64,000 nt of DNA from the NCBI RefSeq assembly GCF_000146345.1, contig NZ_GL397071.1, positions 414,149 through 478,148 of the forward strand, in the 5' to 3' direction. Source of the stretch: Peptoniphilus duerdenii ATCC BAA-1640. GTDB taxonomy: Bacteria; Bacillota; Clostridia; Tissierellales; Peptoniphilaceae. A program made the translations under genes and the position numbers. Within the stretch, counting starts at the first letter, position 1. Each line of letters begins with the position of its first letter. Of the stretch, positions 18,607-28,636 are shown in pieces. Below the pieces are notes generated by a model. It ran no database searches. It was not told where the DNA came from and saw only the letters and a list, made by a program, of their open reading frames with translations.

Positions 18607-18692
18607 AAAAAGCAGGTTTTGATCTAAGCGACATATTTCTCAATATGCAAATATTGAGGAATTGCTTTAAGTTTAGATCTCTCCTGCTTTTT
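18607..18692. terminator. Nested palindrome acting as convergent terminator
   Basis: Three nested stems: AAAAAGCAGG/CCTGCTTTTT (18607-18616 with 18683-18692), GATCTAA/TTAGATC (18621-18627 with 18673-18679) and CTCAATAT/ATATTGAG around a GCAA tetraloop (18639-18658). It lies between convergent lemA and the DMT gene and ends in T runs in both directions. It is far more elaborate than the other terminators here. Confidence 0.75.
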
Positions 18693-19583
18693 TTAGATTC
18701 TTAATCTTTTTAAAAATTCAAGTTTTGTTTCAGATATTATAATGGAAGCAAAGATCATCATAAACCCGAACAATGAATACAAGCTGATGCCTTCTATCCC
18801 CAAACAATATGGAATTAAAATTCCAAATACAGATTCCAAAGATAAAATCAGAGCACAGCTCGATTCGTCCACGATGGATTGACCTATGTTTTGTAGAAGT
18901 AATGCTATAGTTGTACACATTAACGATAAGTATATTAACTCTAAGGCTGCTCTTTTTTCGAAAACAATAGGGAAATTATCTTCGAACAACAGACTCATTA
19001 CCACTGCCAAAACCGCAGCTACTAAGAATTGAATAATAGTCATAAGTATAGGGTCACGGCCTTCGGAGAATTTAGTAACGGCAACTATATGGGACGCAAA
19101 CAAAACTCCGCTTAGCAAAGCGAGTCCATCTCCTAGAATAGCATTATTTCCAACCGATTTGGAACTTTCTCCAAAAACTGATACAAAATAAATCCCTATA
19201 ATACAGAATACTGCTGCGATGACATGGAATCTATTAGGCTTATGTTTAATGACAAGCCAAGATATAAATGGAACTATAACACAATATGATGCAGATAAAA
19301 ACGCTGATCTACCAGGGTCTGTATATCCAACTCCAATGGTTTGAACAGAATATGCCAAGAATAAAACTATCCCTATAATCGTTCCAGATTTTAAATCTTC
19401 TCTCGTCATATTTTTTATTTTCTTATAAAAAATTATAGAAAGAATTATGCATGCTATTGAAAATCTAAATGCGAGTAACATGTTTGGTTTAAATACTGCC
19501 TGAGCACTTTTAACTACTGTGAGGGAAGAGCCCCATAGTATAGCTACAATTAACAAATAAAATCTGCCTAAGTTCTTTTTCAT
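18693..19583 (-). CDS. DMT-superfamily (EamA) transporter
   Basis: A 296-aa inner-membrane protein with ten predicted helices in two EamA repeats, starting LWGSSLTVVKSA (about 16-27) and, in the second half, DGLALLSGVLFASHIV. The GGxxF/WG(S)-type opening and late LESVFGILIPY are characteristic of drug/metabolite exporters. The substrate is unknown. GGAGG precedes the start. It is a single gene divergent from the glycolytic operon. Confidence 0.85.
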   Translation of the reverse strand: MKKNLGRFYLLIVAILWGSSLTVVKSAQAVFKPNMLLAFRFSIACIILSIIFYKKIKNMTREDLKSGTIIGIVLFLAYSVQTIGVGYTDPGRSAFLSASYCVIVPFISWLVIKHKPNRFHVIAAVFCIIGIYFVSVFGESSKSVGNNAILGDGLALLSGVLFASHIVAVTKFSEGRDPILMTIIQFLVAAVLAVVMSLLFEDNFPIVFEKRAALELIYLSLMCTTIALLLQNIGQSIVDESSCALILSLESVFGILIPYCLGIEGISLYSLFGFMMIFASIIISETKLEFLKRLRI

Positions 19584-19734
19584 CGCTACCTCCTACTTGG
19601 TTTCGATTTATTATACACAAGTAAAATTAAGATTCCAATTGGTTTAATAACTTTTTAAAAGAAAAACATTAAATACAAAAATTTTCAAATAAAAAATGGA
19701 AAAAGTAAAAACTATATAAATGTTTAGGAATATA

Positions 19735-19763
19735 TTGAGACGATTTTTAACTTATGTTAAAAT
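19735..19763 (+). promoter_or_regulatory. Promoter of the glycolytic operon
   Basis: TTGAGA at 19735-19740, a 17-bp spacer, and TAAAAT at 19758-19763 with an extended TG at 19755. The start site would fall directly before the proposed CggR operator. Confidence 0.7.
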
Positions 19764-19771
19764 TATAGTTA

Positions 19772-19807
19772 GCGGGAACAAAATTATATGGGTTCAAATT
19801 ATTCCCA
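19772..19807 (+). promoter_or_regulatory. Candidate CggR operator
   Basis: GCGGGAACA at 19772, TGGGTTCA at 19789 and ATTCCCAG at 19801 form GGGAAC-like units in direct and inverted order, immediately downstream of the promoter. In Bacillus, CggR binds tandem CGGGAC-type boxes at this position and is released by fructose-1,6-bisphosphate. The match here is by position and rough motif. Confidence 0.45.
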
Positions 19808-19816
19808 GAGGTGAAC

Positions 19817-20818
19817 ATGGAACTACATTATTTTTTAGATTTTGTATATGAAGCAAAGGATATTTTCTTAAAAAAATACAGCTTGCTCTCTTACATTTCA
19901 GAAAAGTCTACCGTCGGTAGAAGAAACATAACTAAAGATTTAAATTTGTCTGAGAGATTCGTAAGGGACACTGTAAATTTTTTAAGAGATAAAGGTCTTT
20001 GCGAAGTCACCAGTAGAGGTATCTCGATTTCAAAATTGGGTATTAAATATGTAGAAGATTTTGAAGATTTGTACTTAAGTCTTACCTCTAAATCTTCTGA
20101 CGAAGACCTGGTGGATTCTGTGAAGAAAGTGGCGGGAATCTCAGACATCTACATTTCAAACTCCAGCGGCAAGGATGAACTTGCAAAGTTTGCTTCTAAG
20201 ATTATAAGAGATTATATAGAAGATGATTTTCACATCGGAGTTACGGGAGGAGAGACTGTTTCAAAAGTCATTGACAGTATTGAAACGGACAAAAAGAATT
20301 TGAAGATCGTTCCTGCAAGAGGTTCCATAGGAATTAAATCTGAGTTTCAAGCAAACACCGTTGCGATTAAGTTTGCTCAGAAGACAGGATCGGAATCCTA
20401 CATAGTGCCTGTTCCAGACTTTGCAAATAGAGATTTACTATCCTCAATCAAGGACTCCGCGGAATACAAGGAGCTTCTGGATAAGTTTAAATCGATAGAC
20501 CTACTTATATTTGGAATTGGCAGGGCGGATGTAATGGCGAAGAGGCGAGGACTTGATGATATAGTCACGAAGAAAATTCTGCGTGACGGTGCAGTTGGAG
20601 AAGCCTTTGGCAATTATTTTTCTGCCACAGGAGGTATAGTCTATAAAAAGAAAAGCTTAGGACTATCCCTTTCTGATTACAAAAACATTGGTTCAGTTAT
20701 AGCCGTTGCAAGTGGCGCGGAAAAAGCCGAGGCAACCATGGCTATTTGTAGTTTAAGAAAAGATCTAACTCTTATAATTGATAGGGAGTTGGCAAAGGAA
20801 ATTATTAGGAGGAATTAA
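19817..20818 (+). CDS. cggR: Central glycolytic genes regulator (SorC family)
   Basis: A 333-aa repressor with an N-terminal winged helix-turn-helix (about 20-75, TVGRRNITKDLNLSERFVRDT) and a SorC/DeoR-like sugar-phosphate-binding domain (from about 90, with GVTGGETVSKVI and IFGIGRADVMAKRRG). It heads the gap-pgk-tpiA-eno operon, which identifies it as CggR, sensing a glycolytic phosphate and autoregulating. The ATG at 19817 is preferred: AGAGGTG precedes it and overlaps an in-frame GTG at 19811. Confidence 0.88.
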   Translation: MELHYFLDFVYEAKDIFLKKYSLLSYISEKSTVGRRNITKDLNLSERFVRDTVNFLRDKGLCEVTSRGISISKLGIKYVEDFEDLYLSLTSKSSDEDLVDSVKKVAGISDIYISNSSGKDELAKFASKIIRDYIEDDFHIGVTGGETVSKVIDSIETDKKNLKIVPARGSIGIKSEFQANTVAIKFAQKTGSESYIVPVPDFANRDLLSSIKDSAEYKELLDKFKSIDLLIFGIGRADVMAKRRGLDDIVTKKILRDGAVGEAFGNYFSATGGIVYKKKSLGLSLSDYKNIGSVIAVASGAEKAEATMAICSLRKDLTLIIDRELAKEIIRRN

Positions 20819-21835
20819 ATGACAAAAGTAGCTATTATGGGATTTGGAAGAATTGGTAGAGATTTTCTAAGAGCATGGGCTCTTAAAGAAGAAAAAGATT
20901 TTGAAATTACTCATATCGCAGTTAGAAACTGTGAAACTACCGTAGCTCAAAGAGCTCACCTATTTAAATACGACACAATCTATAGAAAGTACCCTGGCAA
21001 ATGTGAACTCGACGGAAATATTTTAAACGTTGACGGACACAAAATCGAATTTATCGAATCTAAGACTCCAGCAGAAATGGAATGGGGCAAACTTGGTGTA
21101 GATATAGTTGTAGATTCAAGTGGAGCATTTACTTCTCGTGAAAAAGCTGAAGGAAATATCGAAGCAGGAGCGAAGAAGGTAATCCTTACTTCTCCTGGTA
21201 AGAACGAAGATATAACCATAGTAATGGGAGTTAACTGCGAACTATACGATAAAGATAAACACAATATTATTTCAAACGCATCATGTACAACTAACTGTCT
21301 AGCACCAGTTGCAAAGGTAATTCTAGACAAATTTGGAATCAAGAGAGGACTTATGACTACAGTTCACGCCTATACAAATGACCAAATGATTCACGATGCA
21401 ATCCACAAAAAAGATATGAGACGTGCAAGAATGGGAGCTGAAAATATCATCCCTACTACCACTGGTGCAGCTAAAGCAGTTGGAAAAGTTATTCCAGAAT
21501 TAAACGGAATCATGACAGGTATCGCAATCAGAGTACCAGTACCAACAGGTTCTCTAGTAGATGCAACCTTTGAAATTGAAAAAGAAGCAACCGTAGAAGA
21601 AATAAATAACGCAATAAAAGAAGCGTCTGAAACAAATATGAAGGGAATCCTTGACTACCAAGAAGAAGACCTAGTTTCTTCAGACATAATCCAAGATCCA
21701 CACTCTTCAATCTTTGATGCAAAACTAACCCACGTAATGGGCAACATGGTTAAAGTTATTTCTTGGTACGATAACGAATGGGGTTACACATTAAGAGTGC
21801 TTGACCTTACAGAAATGGTGGCGAAATCACTATAA
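20819..21835 (+). CDS. gap: Glyceraldehyde-3-phosphate dehydrogenase
   Basis: A 338-aa glycolytic enzyme oxidising glyceraldehyde-3-phosphate to 1,3-bisphosphoglycerate. The NAD-binding motif GFGRIGRDFLRA and the active-site ASCTTNC with Cys156 are intact; substrate phosphate-binding TTTGAAKAVGKVIPELNG and C-terminal SWYDNEWGY are also present. It starts directly after the cggR stop codon and ends sharing one base with the pgk start (TAATG). Confidence 0.95.
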   Translation: MTKVAIMGFGRIGRDFLRAWALKEEKDFEITHIAVRNCETTVAQRAHLFKYDTIYRKYPGKCELDGNILNVDGHKIEFIESKTPAEMEWGKLGVDIVVDSSGAFTSREKAEGNIEAGAKKVILTSPGKNEDITIVMGVNCELYDKDKHNIISNASCTTNCLAPVAKVILDKFGIKRGLMTTVHAYTNDQMIHDAIHKKDMRRARMGAENIIPTTTGAAKAVGKVIPELNGIMTGIAIRVPVPTGSLVDATFEIEKEATVEEINNAIKEASETNMKGILDYQEEDLVSSDIIQDPHSSIFDAKLTHVMGNMVKVISWYDNEWGYTLRVLDLTEMVAKSL

Positions 21836-23021
21836 TGAAAAAGACATTAAGAGATATAGATGTAGCTGGAAAAAAGGTGCTTGTAAGAGTTGATTTCAAC
21901 GTACCAATGGACGGAGATTTAATCACAGACACCACAAGAATCGAAGCATCTCTTCCAACTATTAACTACCTGCTTGAAAATGGCGCATCCGTTGTGCTTA
22001 TGAGTCACTTGGGAAGACCGAAGGGAGAGTACAAAGAGGAATTTTCTCTCGCTCCCGTTGCGAAAAAGCTAAGCGAACTTCTAAAGAAGGATGTAAAATT
22101 TGTAGCAAGCAAGGTAGTCATAGACGACGAAGTTAAATCCGAAATTAAAAAATTAAAGACCGGCGAAGTTGCCCTTCTTGAAAATACAAGATTTGTAAAA
22201 GGAGAAGAAAAGCTAGACTATGATTTTGCAAAGGATCTAGCATCCCTTGCAGACATATATGTAAATGACGCCTTCGGTACATCTCACAGAGCACACGCTT
22301 CAAACGTGGGAGTTGCCAAGTACCTTCCATCAGCTATGGGATTCTTACTTGAAAAAGAAGTGGAATACCTAGAAGGTGCGGTACAAAATCCGGACAGACC
22401 ATTCGTAGCTATCCTAGGCGGCAAAAAAGTTTCAGACAAGATTAATGTAATAGACAACTTGCTTGAAAAGGTAGACACTCTAATCGTGGTGGGAGGAATG
22501 GCTTATACATTCTTTAAATCCATGGGACTTGAAATTGGAGACTCAATCGTTGAAGATGACAAGCTAGATCTTGCTCGTGAACTTATGGCAAAGGCAGTTA
22601 CAAACCATGTGGACTTTGTCCTTCCTGATGATGTAGTCATGGCTAAGGAACTAAAAGCCGGAGTAGAAACCAAGACTGTCGATAGAGACAAGATGGAAGA
22701 AGGATACATGGGTCTCGATATCGGACCTAAGACTATTGCAAATATAAAAGAAAAACTTGAACCTGCAAGGTGCGTAGTTTGGAATGGACCTTGCGGAGTA
22801 TTTGAAATTCCAGAATTTGCAAATGGAACCTTCGAAGTTGCAAAAACTCTAGCTAATCTTGAAGGAGCAACCACTATCATCGGCGGCGGAGATTCTGTAG
22901 CTGCCATAGAAGCGGCAGGTTTAAAAGACAAGATGACCCACATCTCCACTGGAGGAGGAGCGAGCCTTGAACTACTAGAAGGCAAAGTTCTTCCTGGAAT
23001 AGATTGTATCGAGGATGCGGA

Positions 23022-23025
<4 letters not shown>
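21835..23025 (+). CDS. pgk: Phosphoglycerate kinase
   Basis: A 396-aa two-domain kinase making ATP from 1,3-bisphosphoglycerate. It contains RVDFNVPMDG near the start, SHLGRPKGEY, LLENTRFVKGEE, the ILGGKKVSDKI region and the C-terminal GGGDSVAAIEAAG. Full length for the family. Tightly coupled to gap (1-base overlap) and to tpiA (ATGA). Confidence 0.95.
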
Positions 23026-25443
<2,418 letters not shown>

Positions 25444-25485
25444 AATAAAAATTTAAGACAATGGGCTGATAAAAGTCCCAATAGA

Positions 25486-25522
25486 AAAAAGACGAGGAAA
25501 CTAAACATCCTCGTCTTTTTCT
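25486..25522 (+). terminator. Terminator of the glycolytic operon
   Basis: Stem AAAAAGACGAGGA / TCCTCGTCTTTTT (right arm 25508-25520) with a 9-nt loop. A smaller TGGG/CCCA hairpin precedes it at 25462-25480. Confidence 0.9.
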
Positions 25523-25567
25523 GATACAATGTATCTATAAAACAAAGTAGTAATACATCAGGCATTG

Positions 25568-26503
25568 ATGTCTTTAAAAACCTATATAGTAAATGAAATA
25601 AAAAAGTCGAGAGATAAGATGAAAAAATTATATGAAAAAATAGATGAATTTAAAAATAAATATCCCATTGAAAAGGAATTTGAAAACAGAATTCCAGAAC
25701 CAAAGTTTTTATACATGGGAGATGCAATCTTAGAAGAGGCAATTGCTGCCATACTTGCAGGCAAAAACATACTCTTAGTTGGCGATAAGTCCACCGGGAA
25801 AAATGTCCTAGCAGAACATTTGGCATATCTTTTTGCCCGCCCAATGTGGAATATTTCCTTTCACGTAAGTGTCGACGCATCAAGTCTAATTGGTGATGAC
25901 ACCTTAAAATCAGGAAACGTAATTTTTAGAGAAGGACCAATTTCTCTTGCAAGTAACCATGGCGGCTTTGCTGTCCTTGATGAAATAAATATGGCAAAAA
26001 ATGAAGCAATGGCAGTGCTCCATTCAGTTCTTGACTATAGAAGAAGGATTGATATACCTGGATACAAACTAATAAACGTTCATCCTGCCACACGCTTCAT
26101 AGCAACTATGAACTATGGCTACGAAGGCACTCGCGATCTTAATGAAGCACTTTTATCAAGATTTGCTATTATTAAAATGCCAAGGATTTCAGATAGTGAC
26201 CTTAAACACTTAATAAAAACTCACCACCCAGAACTTAAGGAAACTTATATAAATGACATTGCAAACTTTTTTAAAGACCTAAAAGATAAGGCTTTGGCCC
26301 ATGAAATTTCTGACTCAGCTCCAGATCTTAGGGGTATTTTTGACGGGCTGGATTTAATAAGGGAAGGCCTTGAATTTAAGGAAGCTATGAGACTTTGCCT
26401 GGTAAATAAGATTTTCGATGACTATGAGGCTGACCTCATTGAAGACTTATTAAAAGCACGTTTCCCAGAAAATATTTACCAAAAAGACATTTCAAATGAA
26501 TAA
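25568..26503 (+). CDS. MoxR/AAA_5-type AAA+ ATPase
   Basis: A 311-aa AAA+ ATPase. Walker A is GDKSTGKN near residue 73, with N where T/S is usual; Walker B is FAVLDEINMAKNEA, and the sensor region is RFIATMNYGYEGT with the arginine-finger-like LLSRF. Together these match the MoxR/CbbQ branch. These ATPases work as chaperones for a partner VWA protein, which is the next gene, overlapping by 8 bp. The ribosome site is poor; TTG 25565, ATG 25568 and ATG 25619 are all possible starts. The client is unknown. Confidence 0.75.
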   Translation: MSLKTYIVNEIKKSRDKMKKLYEKIDEFKNKYPIEKEFENRIPEPKFLYMGDAILEEAIAAILAGKNILLVGDKSTGKNVLAEHLAYLFARPMWNISFHVSVDASSLIGDDTLKSGNVIFREGPISLASNHGGFAVLDEINMAKNEAMAVLHSVLDYRRRIDIPGYKLINVHPATRFIATMNYGYEGTRDLNEALLSRFAIIKMPRISDSDLKHLIKTHHPELKETYINDIANFFKDLKDKALAHEISDSAPDLRGIFDGLDLIREGLEFKEAMRLCLVNKIFDDYEADLIEDLLKARFPENIYQKDISNE

Positions 26504-28190
26504 AAATCAAGATAAAATTTATGAAAATCGAATATTTAACCTTCAATGGGCAGGAGCCACGAGTTATGACTTTGATAATTTTATCATAGGCGAAAATATC
26601 GATGGCAATCCTGATTTTTATCTAAACCTAATTATTGGCATTGCTGTAAAATACTTGGGACATAGAGAAATTGAAAATCTCATTAACTCTTGGACCGATA
26701 ACCCAAGGCGTGAGAAGTATGACCTTGGTCTAATCTATATGCTTGAAGACTTTGCGTATAATAAAGAATTATGTAAAAGACCAGTTTTGGAGTCTTTGAG
26801 AAAATCTTTTGCAGAAAAATTTCTCGCCGACAAGTACGACCTCCAAAGGAGGAGCCTTGCCATAAGGCAAAATCAAATGTATAGGCTTGAAATGCTCAGG
26901 ATGAAAGAAATCTTAGGAGTAAGTCCTGGGAGAATTTCTAAAAAAGACTTAGAACTCTATAAAAATCTAAGATTACCAGAAGATACAGACAGGACTAATT
27001 TAGAAGAAAGAGTCCTTGATCTTTTTAAAACCTATCTTGGCTACAAGGAAAATGACATTCTTAATAGAATTCCATTCATAAAATTTTCTTTTTTTGAAAG
27101 TGCAGGCAGGGTAAGCCTTGAAAGGTCAATTATGCCGTCAAGTTTTGCAGGCAAAAATCAAAAATCTCACGGTTTAAGAGCATTTATCTTGAATTTTAAA
27201 ATAAAAAAAAGAAGAGAAAGCCTAGACTACATAGAAAAAACCTTTGGCAGATCGCTATTTGATGAAAAAATAAGACTGGGAATAGAAAGAGACCTGTGCA
27301 CCGGTGGGCACAAAAAATCTAGACTTTTTTATACGAGAGGAATCACAGAAAATGATAAGTACCTCGACCAAGATTTAAATAAAAAAGCTATTGAAAGACA
27401 CCTCTTGAAATTTAAGGCAAACCAGGCATCCTACATGAGAGCCATCAGTCTTTTGTCCAAGGAAATAAAACTAAAAATTAATCTAACTTCTTCATTTGAT
27501 GAAGATATAAGTGCAAGGGGAAAACTCGCATCTCGCCTTGCATACAAGGCAGAAATATCGGACAGGGCAAAGATTTTTAAAAAGAAAAATCTTGTAACCG
27601 ACCCTTCCATGAAGGTGGACCTTTTAATCGACGGATCTGCATCTCTGCTTGATAAGGAATCAGAAGTAGCCATCGAAGCCTATATCCTTTCTAAGTCTTT
27701 AGAAAACAACTCTATCTTAGTTAGAGTAATTTCCTTTCAGACAGTAGGAGATTTTACAATTTTAACCATTTTGAAAGACTATGATGAGAAGGCTGAAATC
27801 AAGAAAATCTTTCGTTTCAAAACCATGGGATGGAATAGAGACGGGCTCGTCTTTCGTGCATATAGGGCGATACTTAATAAAGATATAGGAAATACCTTAA
27901 GCTTAATTTTAACAGATGCCAACCCTCAAGATTTAAAGCCACTAATTACCAAAGGCTTTAGGTTTAACAAGCCCTACCAAGACGAAGTTGGAGTTGAAGA
28001 TGCCAAGAAAAATATAAATGACCTTAGGAAAAAAGGACTAAAAATTGCAGCAATAATAAGTGGCAGACATACTGACAACGCTAAAGAAATCTACAGGTCG
28101 GATTTTATAAAAATAGATAAGGCAAGCTCAATAGCAAGGGTCTGCGGCAAATTTATCAAAAAACAAATACTATCCATAGAGAAAAGCTGA
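26496..28190 (+). CDS. VWA-domain protein partnered with the MoxR ATPase
   Basis: A 564-aa protein, largely helical and basic through residue 360, with a von Willebrand A-like domain from about 375. The MIDAS start DLLIDGSASL carries the D-x-S-x-S pattern, and LILTDANP supplies the later Asp. It is similar in layout to NorD/CobT-type partners of MoxR ATPases. It probably forms a complex with the preceding ATPase to remodel or metallate a client. A strong hairpin overlaps its stop codon. Confidence 0.7.
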   Translation: MNKNQDKIYENRIFNLQWAGATSYDFDNFIIGENIDGNPDFYLNLIIGIAVKYLGHREIENLINSWTDNPRREKYDLGLIYMLEDFAYNKELCKRPVLESLRKSFAEKFLADKYDLQRRSLAIRQNQMYRLEMLRMKEILGVSPGRISKKDLELYKNLRLPEDTDRTNLEERVLDLFKTYLGYKENDILNRIPFIKFSFFESAGRVSLERSIMPSSFAGKNQKSHGLRAFILNFKIKKRRESLDYIEKTFGRSLFDEKIRLGIERDLCTGGHKKSRLFYTRGITENDKYLDQDLNKKAIERHLLKFKANQASYMRAISLLSKEIKLKINLTSSFDEDISARGKLASRLAYKAEISDRAKIFKKKNLVTDPSMKVDLLIDGSASLLDKESEVAIEAYILSKSLENNSILVRVISFQTVGDFTILTILKDYDEKAEIKKIFRFKTMGWNRDGLVFRAYRAILNKDIGNTLSLILTDANPQDLKPLITKGFRFNKPYQDEVGVEDAKKNINDLRKKGLKIAAIISGRHTDNAKEIYRSDFIKIDKASSIARVCGKFIKKQILSIEKS

Positions 28191-28220
28191 ATTCTTCTTC
28201 AATCGAATTCAGCTTTTAAT
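28180..28220 (+). terminator. Terminator of the MoxR-VWA operon
   Basis: A 13-bp perfect stem AAAAGCTGAATTC (28182-28194) / GAATTCAGCTTTT (28205-28217), with the left arm overlapping the stop codon. Confidence 0.85.
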
Positions 28221-28264
28221 TTTAAAAAAATCTTACTTTCTTCTTGAAAATTCTAATTCATTCC

Positions 28265-28290
28265 TGTAGCGGAAGCAATCTGCTTCCATC
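28265..28290 (+). repeat. Intergenic repeat, module 1 variant with compensatory stem
   Basis: TGTAGC then stem GGAAGCA/TGCTTCC (28271-28287) with a 3-nt loop. It aligns with the TGTAGC plus GGAACCT/AGGTTCC of 28457-28478 and 145-165. The stem bases differ on both sides but pairing is kept. Confidence 0.7.
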
Positions 28291-28318
28291 AACCCTTATA
28301 CTAAACTATTTTCCCTCA

Positions 28319-28421
28319 GCCGAGCAGTCGAGTTCTACAAATCAGCCTTCGCTCCGCTTAGCTTCTTTGGAACTCTTTGCATAAGACCTGCGACGAAATC
28401 AAAGATTTCGGCTATGGCTTT
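28319..28421 (-). repeat. Intergenic repeat, module 3 (inverted copy B)
   Basis: The reverse complement matches 411-512 over about 100 bp. Shared blocks include CAGGTCTT, AGTTCCAAAGAAG and GAAGGCTGATTTGT. The internal hairpin here is CGAAATC/GATTTCG. Confidence 0.7.
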
Positions 28422-28424
28422 AAC

Positions 28425-28575
28425 CCGTACGACAAACTTTATTTCAATTCATCCATGTAGCGGAACCTTCCAGGTTCCACAGCCGAAAGCTACAATGAAC
28501 TTCCCAACTACAGTCACCCTGAGCGAACGCAGTGAGTCGAATGGGTATAACCTCCGAGGGTAAAGTCCTTACGAA
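28425..28575 (+). repeat. Intergenic repeat, modules 1 and 2 (copy B)
   Basis: Repeats the arrangement of 115-300: GTACGACAAA, TAGCGGAACCTTCCAGGTTC, then CCCAACTACAGTCACCCTGA and the GAGTCGAATGGGTATAAC block. Order and spacing are conserved and AT-rich links diverge. The 450-bp gap 28190-28637 holds only these repeats and terminators. Confidence 0.75.
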
Positions 28576-28583
28576 TGATTATA

Positions 28584-28626
28584 AAAAATAAAAACACCAA
28601 CCTAATTTTAAATAATAGGTTGGTGC
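28584..28626 (-). terminator. Terminator of the restriction operon
   Basis: On the minus strand, stem CACCAACCTA/TAGGTTGGTG (28616-28625 with 28595-28604) is followed by a T run (A tract 28585-28594). Confidence 0.85.
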
Positions 28627-28636
28627 AGAATAAAAT

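Noticed and set aside
19789..19807. GGTTCAAAT resembling a tRNA T-arm
   Set aside because: No acceptor, D or anticodon stems can be folded around it. It fits better as part of the CggR operator region.
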